From the NCBI RefSeq assembly GCF_965279055.1, contig NZ_OZ257125.1, positions 4,650,001 through 4,714,000 on the forward strand: a stretch of 64,000 nt of DNA, written 5' to 3'. The stretch is from Hydrocarboniphaga sp965279055. GTDB lineage: Bacteria; Pseudomonadota; Gammaproteobacteria; Nevskiales; Nevskiaceae. The notes beneath the pieces were generated by a model that saw nothing but the letters and a program-made list of their open reading frames with translations, was not told the DNA's origin and made no database searches. Both the position numbers and the translations under genes were made by a program. Below are positions 51,093-59,282 of this stretch, in pieces (position 1 is the stretch's first letter; each line of letters begins with the position of its first letter).

Positions 51093-52232
51093 ATGAACGA
51101 CGATGATCTCCGGGCCTGGCTGTGGCTGCTGCGCGCACCGGGCGTGAGCCCGGCGCCGGCGATGCGGCTGATCGATCAATACGGCGACGCGGCCACCGCG
51201 CTGGCCGCCGGGCGCGGCAACTGGAGCCGGCTCGGGCTGCCCGCTGCGGCCTGTATCGCACTGGCCGAGCCGGATGCCGAGCGCGTCGAGCAGGACCTGG
51301 CCTGGCTGGATGGCGCCGACAACCGCCATCTGATCACCTGCCGGGACCCGCGCTATCCGCAGCGGTTGCGCGAGATCGACGGCGCGCCGCCGGCGCTGTT
51401 CTGCATCGGCGATGTCGGGCTGCTGCGCCAGCCACAGATCGGCGTGGTCGGCTCGCGCAACGCCACCGCCCAGGGTCTGGATACCGCGCAGTCCTTCGCC
51501 GCGGCGCTGGTCGGCCGCGGCCTGATCGTCACCAGCGGCCTGGCGCTGGGCATCGACGGCGCAGCCCACCGCGGCGCGCTGGCGGCGGGCGGCCCGACCA
51601 TTGCGGTCTGCGCCACCGGCCTGGACCGGGTCTACCCGGCACGGCACAAGGAGCTGGCGCATGCGATCGTCGGGCACGGTCTGCTGATCTCCGAGTTCTC
51701 GCCCGGCATGCCGCCGCTGGCGGAGAACTTCCCGCAGCGCAACCGGCTGATTTCCGGGCTCTCGCTGGGCATTCTGGTGGTCGAGGCGGCGCGCGAATCC
51801 GGCTCGCTGATCACCGCGCGGCTGGCCGCCGAGCAGGGTCGGGAAGTGTTCGCGATCCCCGGCAGCATCCACAACCCGATGGCGCGCGGCTGCCACCAGC
51901 TGCTGCGCCAGGGCGCGCGCCTGGTCGAAACCGTCGACGACATCGTCGAGGAACTCGCCGGACCGCTCGGCGCGGCGCTGAGCGAGGTACTGGCGGAGCC
52001 GGCCGGTGCCACGGAAACGTCAAGCAACGCGGCTATACCGACCGAGCCGGCCCGCGACTTGCGAGGGATTTGGCAGGCCATCGGCGACGAGCCGGTGACC
52101 GTGGACCGCCTGATCGAGCGGCTGCAGAGCAGCGCAGAGGCTTTGAGCGAGGCGCTTTTGAAGCTGGAACTGGAGGGCTGGATCGCCAGTGACAGCGCCG
52201 GGCGGCTGATTCGCCGGGTGCATCCGCGATAA
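51093..52232 (+). CDS. dprA: DNA-processing protein DprA (Smf)
   Basis: Binds incoming single-stranded DNA during natural transformation and loads RecA. 379 residues with an N-terminal SAM/HhH-like region (about 1-80), then the extended Rossmann domain: CRDPRYPQRLREIDGAPPALF, GVVGSRNATAQGLDTAQ, VTSGLALGIDGAAHRGAL, TGLDRVYPARHKEL and FPQRNRLISGLSLGILVVEAARESGSLITARLAAEQGREVFAIPGS, in the conserved order. A C-terminal winged-helix domain follows (about 320-379). Its presence suggests, but does not prove, competence. Confidence 0.96.
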   Translation: MNDDDLRAWLWLLRAPGVSPAPAMRLIDQYGDAATALAAGRGNWSRLGLPAAACIALAEPDAERVEQDLAWLDGADNRHLITCRDPRYPQRLREIDGAPPALFCIGDVGLLRQPQIGVVGSRNATAQGLDTAQSFAAALVGRGLIVTSGLALGIDGAAHRGALAAGGPTIAVCATGLDRVYPARHKELAHAIVGHGLLISEFSPGMPPLAENFPQRNRLISGLSLGILVVEAARESGSLITARLAAEQGREVFAIPGSIHNPMARGCHQLLRQGARLVETVDDIVEELAGPLGAALSEVLAEPAGATETSSNAAIPTEPARDLRGIWQAIGDEPVTVDRLIERLQSSAEALSEALLKLELEGWIASDSAGRLIRRVHPR

Positions 52233-52291
52233 GCGGGACCAAAATGTTAGGAGAAACGCCCAAAAAACACAATATGTAGACAAAAAATCAC

Positions 52292-52308
52292 TTCACCTTT
52301 AAGGTGAA
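52292..52308. promoter_or_regulatory. 17-bp perfect palindrome upstream of smg, candidate operator
   Basis: TTCACCTT, one T, AAGGTGAA. It lies in an AT-rich pocket between dprA and smg, 83 bases before the smg ATG. It is too tight for an RNA hairpin loop, so a protein-binding site on DNA is likelier. Confidence 0.5.
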
Positions 52309-52391
52309 CTGACCGCTAAGCAGCTTATGGCCTGGTAGCGGTGCTGGCACAGCAGGTCGCAAATCCTCTTGAACGACGCAACGGGATCGAC

Positions 52392-52865
52392 ATGAAAGAA
52401 ACAGTGCTGGACGTGCTGATGTATCTCTTCGAGAACTATCAGCATGGGGAATTCTCCGATACGGACAATCAGGACACGCTGCGCGACGAGCTCACCGCCG
52501 CCGGCTTTCCGGTCGAGGAAGTGGAACACGCCTTCTCCTGGCTCGACGGCCTGTCCGAGAACCGCCAGAAGCCGGTACAGGACGGCGGCAGCGCGATGCG
52601 CTCGCTGCGTATGTACGCCCGCGAAGAGCTGGCCAAGCTGTCGGTCGAGTGCCGCGGCTTCCTGCACAACCTTGAGCAGCTCGGCATCCTCGATTCCGGC
52701 AGCCGCGAGCTGGTGATCGACCGGCTGATGGCCTTCCAGGACGAAATCGACCTGGAACGGGTCAAGTGGGTATGCCTGCTGGTGCTGATCAACCAGCCGG
52801 ATTCCGAAGAGGCCTTCGAGCACATGGAAGACCTGGTCTATTACCAGGGCGACTACCTGCACTAA
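52392..52865 (+). CDS. smg: Smg/DUF494 family protein
   Basis: Small cytosolic protein of unknown biochemical role, conserved beside dprA and topA. 157 residues from ATG 52392. The N-terminal block MKETVLDVLMYLFENYQHGE is the family hallmark. EELTAAGF-type (here DELTAAGFPVEEVEHAFSWLD) and RELVIDRLMAF, then DLERVKWVCLLVLINQP follow. It is predicted mostly helical. It is separated from dprA by 159 bases with a 17-bp palindrome, which suggests a promoter of its own. A terminator follows directly. Confidence 0.93.
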   Translation: MKETVLDVLMYLFENYQHGEFSDTDNQDTLRDELTAAGFPVEEVEHAFSWLDGLSENRQKPVQDGGSAMRSLRMYAREELAKLSVECRGFLHNLEQLGILDSGSRELVIDRLMAFQDEIDLERVKWVCLLVLINQPDSEEAFEHMEDLVYYQGDYLH

Positions 52866-52883
52866 AGCCAGCGCAGCGGCGCC

Positions 52884-52913
52884 AAAAAACCGGGCCCAGT
52901 GACCCGGTTTTTT
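52884..52913 (+). terminator. rho-independent terminator after smg
   Basis: AAAAAACCGGG pairs with CCCGGTTTTTT around an eight-base loop, and a T-run follows. It isolates smg from the lipoprotein genes that stand between it and topA. Confidence 0.9.
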
Positions 52914-53067
52914 GCTTTTTGACGACAAAATCGCTTTATCTTCAATGATCTGAACAGCGCATCAACGTCTGCGGGCGGCTGTAGACAGTCGATGAAAGGC
53001 GCGGCTGCCCGGCACCGGCGCCCTTGACATCCGAGGCGATGACCGGTCGTCCGCGCTGATGTAACCA

Positions 53068-53097
53068 CTGGTTCCCGGCTGGAAATTGTCCTACAGG
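53068..53097 (+). promoter_or_regulatory. 30-bp conserved element before lipoprotein paralogue 1
   Basis: CTGGTTC, five variable bases, then TGGAAATTGTCCTACAGG. The same arrangement stands at 54591-54620 before the second paralogue (21 of 30 bases identical, same internal spacing). It ends 60 bases before the ATG at 53158. It could be a promoter for an alternative sigma factor or an activator site; no known consensus fits that I can name. Confidence 0.55.
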
Positions 53098-53157
53098 CCG
53101 GTCGGCCTACGTTTGGGTCGTGTTGTCGCCCCCCCCAATCGCCACCGGATGCCCCCC

Positions 53158-54375
53158 ATGAACCACCCAATCAAATCTCTCTGCGCCGCTGGCGCCCTGT
53201 CCAGCCTGATGCTGCTGACCGCCTGCGGCGGCGGGGGCTCCGACTCGACCAATCCCAGCCCGACGTCGACCAGCATCGTCGGCAGCAAGTCGCTGGCCGG
53301 CCCGCTCGACCCGGTGCAGAGCCAGCTCACCAGCACCGTGATCGACCCGCTGTCGAGCTCGGTCAGCGGCACCGTGCTGGAATCGGTGCTGGCCTGCGGC
53401 AACACCATCGTCAACGACGACATCCTCGACATGGTCGACACCGTTCTGGTGTCGCTGCAGAGCTCGGCCGCCAATCCCGGCAATGCCGACCCGGCCGCGC
53501 TGACCGGCTCGCTGCGCTCGACCGTGATCGACCTGACCCAGATGCTCGAAAGCCTGGCCGGCACCACGGTCGACTGCGCCCAGGACTGGCTGGCAATCGA
53601 GCGCCTGAACAACCTGATCGCCAATCTGGAAAAGACGCCGCTGAAGCCGCTGGCCGTCGCGCTGCAGCCGGTGCTGAGCCGCATCATCGACACCATCGGC
53701 GCCAACGCCGATGCGCCGCCGGTGCAGCTGGCGACGATCGCGCAGCTGGTCGCCCAGCTCAACACCGCCTTCCAGAGCGGCATGTCCAAGCTCCCGGCCG
53801 GGGTCTACGCGACGCCGATCGTCGGCGGCACCCTGACCACGGTATCGACCAGCCTCGGCGACATCAGCGCGCTGCTCGGCGCGGCGACCACCTATAGCGC
53901 CGCCGCCACCGGCAGCGCGGTGCAGAACCTGCTCGACCACACCTTGACCAACCTGCTGACCGTAGTCGTGCCGCTGCAGAGCCTGGAAGGCCAGTCCGGC
54001 CAGATGGGCGTGGTCAGCAGCCAGATCACCGGCGCCGCGCATCAGCTGTCGGCCCTGGTCGGCGGCACGGTCGGCCATGTGCTGACGCCGGTGTTCAACA
54101 GCCAGCTGCTGACGGCACTGAACCCGGTGCTGGCGCCGGTGGAGAACCTGCTGCTGCCGACGATCCTCGGGCCGATCAGCGATGCGCTGGCCAATGGCAC
54201 CGCCCAGGGCAGCACCGGCGGCGCACTCGCCGGCAGCGTGCTGGCGCCGGTGGTCAATATCGTCAGCGGCGTGCTCGGCAAGCTGACCGGCAGTGCCGAC
54301 ACCGGCACTGACGCGGCGAGCTGCGTGTTCGCCAAGATTCCGCTGCTCGCGGTGCTGTGCGGTAAGGGCGGATAG
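53158..54375 (+). CDS. secreted lipoprotein of unknown function, paralogue 1
   Basis: 405 residues from ATG 53158 (ATG 53149 also possible). The signal peptide ends LLTAC with Cys23, then GGGGSDS. The mature protein is rich in Leu, Thr, Ser, Ala and Val and is probably helical. Characteristic segments are AGPLDPVQSQLT, VIDPLSSSVSGT, SSAANPGNADPAAL, the PIVGGTLTTVST block, LLPTILGPISDAL and ALAGSVLAPVVNIVSGVLG. Four further cysteines are shared with the next gene (in VLACGN, DCAQD, SCVFAK and LCGK), suggesting two disulfides. It stands in the otherwise conserved smg-topA interval. No family name comes to mind; envelope or storage-granule-associated roles are guesses. Confidence 0.75.
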   Translation: MNHPIKSLCAAGALSSLMLLTACGGGGSDSTNPSPTSTSIVGSKSLAGPLDPVQSQLTSTVIDPLSSSVSGTVLESVLACGNTIVNDDILDMVDTVLVSLQSSAANPGNADPAALTGSLRSTVIDLTQMLESLAGTTVDCAQDWLAIERLNNLIANLEKTPLKPLAVALQPVLSRIIDTIGANADAPPVQLATIAQLVAQLNTAFQSGMSKLPAGVYATPIVGGTLTTVSTSLGDISALLGAATTYSAAATGSAVQNLLDHTLTNLLTVVVPLQSLEGQSGQMGVVSSQITGAAHQLSALVGGTVGHVLTPVFNSQLLTALNPVLAPVENLLLPTILGPISDALANGTAQGSTGGALAGSVLAPVVNIVSGVLGKLTGSADTGTDAASCVFAKIPLLAVLCGKGG

Positions 54376-54395
54376 GAGACCGCCGCCGCTTTAAG

Positions 54396-54425
54396 AAAGG
54401 GCCGGCCCATCACCGGCCCTTTTTT
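54396..54425 (+). terminator. rho-independent terminator after lipoprotein paralogue 1
   Basis: AAAGGGCCGG and CCGGCCCTTT form the stem with loop CCCATCA, followed by T. The two paralogues are thus separate transcription units. Confidence 0.9.
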
Positions 54426-54590
54426 ATGCCCGGGATCGTTTCGCCGCGCGCGCGGCAGCGTGGAAAATCGATCCGAATCGCGCGTAGGTCACGCGACGGT
54501 CTGCGCCGATGGCGATGAAAGGTAGGCGGAAAAACGACGAGCGGATCGGGTTTCTGTAGGGCTTACCGTTGGTCCTCAGCGAGCCGACCG

Positions 54591-54620
54591 CTGGTTCGGA
54601 TGTGGGAATTTTCTTACAGA
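54591..54620 (+). promoter_or_regulatory. 30-bp conserved element before lipoprotein paralogue 2
   Basis: CTGGTTC, five variable bases, then TGTGGGAATTTTCTTACAGA counted from the variable part. It matches the element at 53068-53097 in spacing and in 21 of 30 bases, and ends 52 bases before the ATG at 54673. Confidence 0.55.
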
Positions 54621-54672
54621 GATTGCTGAGATGTTGCGCCCCGTCATCACCACGCATCGGGGCTCACCAGCA

Positions 54673-55929
54673 ATGTTCGACCTTCCCTACAAGCGCGCCA
54701 TCGGCGCCGCCGCAATTCTCAGCACCACCCTGCTCGTCGCCTGCGGCGGCGGTGGCGGCGGCAGCAGCAGCGATTCCCCCTCTTCCACCGATCCGACGCC
54801 GACCGACACCACGATCGTCGGCAACAAGGTGGCCGGCCCTCTCGACAGCGTGCAGAGCCAGCTGACCACGTCCGTGTTCGATCCGCTGGGCAGCGCCGTC
54901 ACCGGCACGCCGCTGGAAGGTGTGATCGCCTGCAGCGACGCCATCGTCAACGGCAGCACGCTGGACATCGCCGACACCGTGCTGGCGGCGCTGCAGTCCG
55001 CTGCCGCCAACCCGGGCAACGCCGATCCGGCGGCGCTCGCCGCGTCGATGCGCCTGATGGTGGTCAACCTCACCGGCCTGCTCCAGGGCCTCGCCGGCCA
55101 GGCCACGACCTGCGCCACCACGACCCTGTCGCTGGACCAGCTGCAGGCCGCGCTGCATGCGCTCGACGGCACGCCGCTGGCGCCGCTGTCCACCCAGCTC
55201 GAACCAGTGCTGGCCCAGATCATCGCCACCATCGGTACCGGCGCCGGCACCGGCGGCACGCCGTCGCTGGCGACGCTGGCCACCCTGGTCACGCAGCTCA
55301 ATGCCGCGATGCAGACCGCGATGGCGCAGATTCCGGAGTCGGCCTACTCGGCGCCGATCGTCGGTGGTGTGCTGACCACGGTGCAGACCGCGCTGACCGA
55401 TCTGAGCTCGCTGCTCAGCGCCGCCGCGAGCATGAATGCCAGCAACGCCAGCACCGCGCTGCAGACCCTGGTCAGCAACACGGTGACCAACCTGCTGACC
55501 CAGGTGGTACCGCTGTCGACGCTCGAAGGCCAGGCCGGCAGCACCGCGCTCAGCACGCAGATCGCCGCCGCGGTCGCCCAGCTCGAAACCATCCTCGGCG
55601 GCAGCGTCGGCACCAACCCGGGTTCCTCGGTGTTCGGCTCGACCCTGCTCGCCGCGCTGGCGCCGGTCCTGACTCCGATCGAAACCCTGCTGCCGACGGT
55701 CACCAGCGCCCTGATGGACGCGCTGTCCGGCGGCACCTCGGCCGGTGGCACCGGCGGTGCGCTGGCCGGCACCGTGCTGGCTCCGGTGGTCAACATCGTC
55801 ACCACGGTGCTCGACACGCTGACCGGCGGCGTCATCGACGGCGGCAGCGGCAGCGGCGGCACCACCGACCCGGCTCCCTGCGCCTTCGCCAACATCCCGC
55901 TGCTGTCCATGCTGTGCGGCCCGGGCTGA
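54673..55929 (+). CDS. secreted lipoprotein of unknown function, paralogue 2
   Basis: 418 residues from ATG 54673. The lipobox is LLVAC with Cys24, followed by a Gly/Ser-rich linker. It is clearly homologous along its whole length to the protein at 53158: AGPLDSVQSQLT, FDPLGSAVTGTPLEGVIAC, SAAANPGNADPAALA, APIVGGVLTTVQTAL, LVSNTVTNLLTQVVPLSTLEG, TGGALAGTVLAPVVNIV and the closing CAFANIPLLSMLCG. The shared cysteines are kept. Divergence is considerable, so the duplication is old. A separate terminator precedes it and another follows. Confidence 0.75.
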   Translation: MFDLPYKRAIGAAAILSTTLLVACGGGGGGSSSDSPSSTDPTPTDTTIVGNKVAGPLDSVQSQLTTSVFDPLGSAVTGTPLEGVIACSDAIVNGSTLDIADTVLAALQSAAANPGNADPAALAASMRLMVVNLTGLLQGLAGQATTCATTTLSLDQLQAALHALDGTPLAPLSTQLEPVLAQIIATIGTGAGTGGTPSLATLATLVTQLNAAMQTAMAQIPESAYSAPIVGGVLTTVQTALTDLSSLLSAAASMNASNASTALQTLVSNTVTNLLTQVVPLSTLEGQAGSTALSTQIAAAVAQLETILGGSVGTNPGSSVFGSTLLAALAPVLTPIETLLPTVTSALMDALSGGTSAGGTGGALAGTVLAPVVNIVTTVLDTLTGGVIDGGSGSGGTTDPAPCAFANIPLLSMLCGPG

Positions 55930-55968
55930 GCCTCAAAAGCGCAGTAACGCGGTAGCCCGAAGTACCCG

Positions 55969-55994
55969 GGGCCGGCTTTTTGCCGGCCCTTTTT
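55969..55994 (+). terminator. rho-independent terminator after lipoprotein paralogue 2
   Basis: GGGCCGGC and GCCGGCCC pair around TTTTT, then a run of five T. It lies upstream of topA and isolates it from the lipoprotein gene. Confidence 0.9.
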
Positions 55995-56136
55995 GTTGTC
56001 CGGCGCGGGCCGCCGAGGCGTCTCCGCAGCCGCATCCGGCGAAATCTTCGCTAGACACCGGCGCCGGCTTGCCCTTATAAGCACGATCCCCGCGGCCCCT
56101 AAAACCGCGTTCAGCTTCAACCCCAGCAGCGGTGCA

Positions 56137-58605
56137 ATGAGCAAGAACCTGGTCATCGTCGAGTCGCCGGCCAAGGCGAAGACGATCAAAAAGTATCTGG
56201 GCAAGGACTTCGAGGTCCTGGCGTCGTACGGCCACGTGCGCGATCTGGTGCCGAAGGACGGCGCCGTCGACACCTCCGGCAGCTTCGACATGAAGTACCA
56301 GATCATCGACCGCAACGAGAAACACGTTCGCGCGATCATCAGTGCATTAAAGGAAGCCGACGCGCTGTTTCTGGCGACCGACCCTGATCGCGAAGGCGAG
56401 GCGATCAGCTGGCATCTGGTCGAGCTGCTGAAGGAAAAAGGCGCGCTGAAGAACAAGCCGGTCAAGCGCGTGGTGTTCCACGAAATCACCGAGCGCGCGG
56501 TCAACGAGGCCATCGCCAACCCCCGCGACATCGCCTACGACCTGGTCAACGCCCAGCAGGCGCGGCGCGCGCTGGATTACCTGGTCGGCTTCAACCTGTC
56601 GCCGCTGCTGTGGCGCAAGATCCAGCCCGGCCTGTCGGCCGGCCGCGTGCAGAGCCCGGCGCTGCGCCTGATCTGCGAGCGCGAGCTCGAGATCCGCGCC
56701 TTCGTGCCGCAGGAATACTGGACCCTGGAAGCGCGCGCGCAGAAAGAAGCGCAGAGCTTCGGCGCCAAGCTGACCGAACTCGACGGCCAGAAGGTCGAGC
56801 AGTTCACGCTGACCGACGCCGGCGGCTCGGACGCGGCCAAGGTGCGCATCCTGGCGGCGGCGCAGGGCTCGCTGAAGGTCGTCGCCGTCGACAAGAAGCA
56901 GCGTCGCCGCAATCCCTCGCCGCCGTTCACTACCTCGACGCTGCAGCAGGAAGCCAACCGCAAGCTCGGCTTCACCTCCAGCCGCACGATGCGCGCCGCG
57001 CAGCAGCTGTATGAAGGTGTGGATCTGGGCGGCGACACCGTCGGCCTGATCAGCTACATGCGTACCGACTCGGTCAGCCTGGCGCAGGAAGCGATCGCCG
57101 AAATCCGCAAGACCATCGTCAAGGAGTTCGGCGACAAGACGCTGCCCGGCGAGCCGCGCTACTACAAGAGCAAGAGCAAGAACGCGCAGGAAGCGCACGA
57201 AGCGGTGCGCCCGACCTCGGCCGCGCGCACGCCCAAATCGGTGGCGCGTTTCCTGTCGCCGGACCAGGCCAAGCTCTACGAGCTGATCTGGAAGCGCACC
57301 ATGGCCTGCCAGATGAATCCGGCGGTATTCGACACCGTCGCCGCCGACCTGAAAGCCGGCCTGCAGCATACGTTCCGCGCCAACGGCAGCGTGCTGCTGG
57401 AGCCGGGCTTCCTGGCCGCGTACAACATCAAGGTCACCGATCCGCTCGACAAGAGCGACGAGGACGACGAGGACGACAAGCGCCTGCCGGTGCTCGAAGT
57501 CGGCGAGACCGTGAACCTGCTCGACCTCGACGCCGAGCAGCATTTCACCCAGCCGCCGCCGCGCTACACCGAAGCCTCGCTGGTCAAGACGCTGGAAGAA
57601 TTCGACATCGGCCGCCCGTCGACCTACGCCTCGATCATCAGCACGCTGCAGGCGCGCGAATACGTACGCCTGGACAGCAAGCAGTTCACGCCGACCGACG
57701 TCGGCATGATCGTCAACAAGTTTTTGACCGATCACTTCACCCAGTACGTCGACTACGAATTCACCGCCAAGCTCGAAGACGATCTCGACGCGGTATCGCG
57801 CGGCGAGCGCGAGTGGGTGCCGCTGATGGCCGACTTCTGGGGCTCGTTCAAGCCGCGCGTCGACGAAAAGATGGAGCTGACGCGCCAGGAAGTGAGCGAG
57901 ACGCGGCAGATCGGCATCGACCCGGCGACCGGCAAGCCGGTGTCGGCGCGCCTCGGCCGCTATGGGCCGTTCGTGCAGATCGGCACCAAGGACGACGTCG
58001 ACAAGCCGCGCTTCGCCAGCCTGCGCGCGAACCAGCGCATCGACACCGTCACGCTGGCCGACGCACTGGCGCTGTTCCAGCTGCCGCGGCGCCTGGGCAC
58101 GCTCGAGAACGGCGACGAGGTCGAGGTCAACATCGGCCGCTTCGGACCGTATGCGCGCTACGGCAAGAGCTTCGTGTCGCTGAAGAAGGACGACGACCCC
58201 TACACCATCGGCCTGCCGCGCGCGATCGAGCTGATCGAGCAGAAGGCCGCGGCGCTGGAAGCGGCGACGATCAAGGTCTTCGAAGGCGCCGGCATCCGCA
58301 TCATCAAGGGCCGCTTCGGGCCGTACATCACCGACGGCACGCGCCGCGCCAACATTCCGAAGACGCGCGATCCGGAAACCCTGTCGGCGCTGGACTGCGA
58401 GTTCTTTCTGAACGAGGCCGAGGAGAAGGACAAGGCCAACGGCGGCAAGAAAGGCGGCAAGGGCGGCAAGAAAGGCGCGGCCAGCAAAAAGACGGCCGCC
58501 ACCAAGACGGCGACGACCAAGACCGCCGTGAAGAAAGCCGCGACCAAAAAGGCGGCTTCCAAGAAAGCCACCAAGAAGTCGGCGCCGAAGAAGAAAAAGC
58601 CTTAA
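56137..58605 (+). CDS. topA: DNA topoisomerase I
   Basis: Type IA topoisomerase that relaxes negative supercoils. ATG 56137 gives 822 residues. The Toprim domain has NLVIVESPAKAKTIKKYLG and LATDPDREGEAISWHL. The active-site Tyr307 lies in LISYMRTDSVSL, and EAHEAVRPTS and FDIGRPSTYASIISTLQ follow. The C-terminus has topoisomerase-I repeat units (RLGRYGPFVQIG, NIGRFGPYARYG, KGRFGPYITDGTRRANIPK) in place of the Cys4 zinc ribbons of E. coli; no CxxC pairs are seen. It then ends in a histone-H1-like tail of about 60 residues rich in Lys, Ala and Thr (KKTAATKTATTKTAVKKAAT). tsaC follows three bases after the stop. Confidence 0.97.
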   Translation: MSKNLVIVESPAKAKTIKKYLGKDFEVLASYGHVRDLVPKDGAVDTSGSFDMKYQIIDRNEKHVRAIISALKEADALFLATDPDREGEAISWHLVELLKEKGALKNKPVKRVVFHEITERAVNEAIANPRDIAYDLVNAQQARRALDYLVGFNLSPLLWRKIQPGLSAGRVQSPALRLICERELEIRAFVPQEYWTLEARAQKEAQSFGAKLTELDGQKVEQFTLTDAGGSDAAKVRILAAAQGSLKVVAVDKKQRRRNPSPPFTTSTLQQEANRKLGFTSSRTMRAAQQLYEGVDLGGDTVGLISYMRTDSVSLAQEAIAEIRKTIVKEFGDKTLPGEPRYYKSKSKNAQEAHEAVRPTSAARTPKSVARFLSPDQAKLYELIWKRTMACQMNPAVFDTVAADLKAGLQHTFRANGSVLLEPGFLAAYNIKVTDPLDKSDEDDEDDKRLPVLEVGETVNLLDLDAEQHFTQPPPRYTEASLVKTLEEFDIGRPSTYASIISTLQAREYVRLDSKQFTPTDVGMIVNKFLTDHFTQYVDYEFTAKLEDDLDAVSRGEREWVPLMADFWGSFKPRVDEKMELTRQEVSETRQIGIDPATGKPVSARLGRYGPFVQIGTKDDVDKPRFASLRANQRIDTVTLADALALFQLPRRLGTLENGDEVEVNIGRFGPYARYGKSFVSLKKDDDPYTIGLPRAIELIEQKAAALEAATIKVFEGAGIRIIKGRFGPYITDGTRRANIPKTRDPETLSALDCEFFLNEAEEKDKANGGKKGGKGGKKGAASKKTAATKTATTKTAVKKAATKKAASKKATKKSAPKKKKP

Positions 58606-58608
58606 ATC

Positions 58609-59211
58609 GTGGCCGCAAAAGACTTCGCCAGAGAGACGACCACCAAGCCGCGCGGCCCGGTGCTCAGCAACATCCACCTGCGCAAGGCGGCGCGCAGCGT
58701 GCGCGCCGGCGGCCTGATCGCCTACCCGACCGAAGCGGTCTGGGGCCTGGGCTGCGATCCGGAGAATCAGGCTGCGGTGATGCGCCTGCTGGCGCTGAAA
58801 CAGCGGCCGATCGAAAAGGGCCTGATCGTGATCGCCTCGGATTTCGCCGAGATCGAACACTGGCTGATGCCGCTGGCCGAGAAAGTCGAAGACCGCGCGT
58901 TCCGCACCTGGCCCGGCCCGCATACCTGGCTGTGGCCGGCGACGCCAGAGGCACCGCCGTGGATCACCGGCGGCAGCAGCAAGATCGCGGTGCGCATCAC
59001 CCGCCATCCGGCCGCGGTGGAGTTGTGCGACGCACTCGGACCGCTGGTGTCGACCAGCGCCAATCGCGCCGGTGAAACGCCGGCACGCAACGTCACCGAA
59101 GTGCGGCTGCGCTTCGGCCGTGCCATCGACGTCGTCCCCGGCCCCATCGGCCGCGCGCCGCGGCCGACGATCATTCGCGATCTGCTGAGTGGACGCACCG
59201 TCCGCGCCTGA
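58609..59211 (+). CDS. tsaC: threonylcarbamoyl-AMP synthase (Sua5/YciO/YrdC family)
   Basis: Makes threonylcarbamoyl-AMP from Thr, bicarbonate and ATP for the t6A modification of ANN-decoding tRNAs. 200 residues from GTG 58609, immediately after topA. GLIAYPTEAVWGLGCDP, LKQRPIEKGLIVIAS (the KxR-SKG nucleotide motif, with EKG here), WPGPHTWLWPA, KIAVRITRHP and VSTSANRAGETPA are all conserved. The position after topA is the conserved gammaproteobacterial one. In E. coli aroE follows; here a protease gene intervenes before hemF. Confidence 0.94.
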   Translation: MAAKDFARETTTKPRGPVLSNIHLRKAARSVRAGGLIAYPTEAVWGLGCDPENQAAVMRLLALKQRPIEKGLIVIASDFAEIEHWLMPLAEKVEDRAFRTWPGPHTWLWPATPEAPPWITGGSSKIAVRITRHPAAVELCDALGPLVSTSANRAGETPARNVTEVRLRFGRAIDVVPGPIGRAPRPTIIRDLLSGRTVRA

Positions 59212-59282
59212 GGTCCTCTCCCCTGTCGGGGGCCGCATCCGAGCTGATACAAACCCGGTCTCCTCACTCGCTGAAGAAGACC

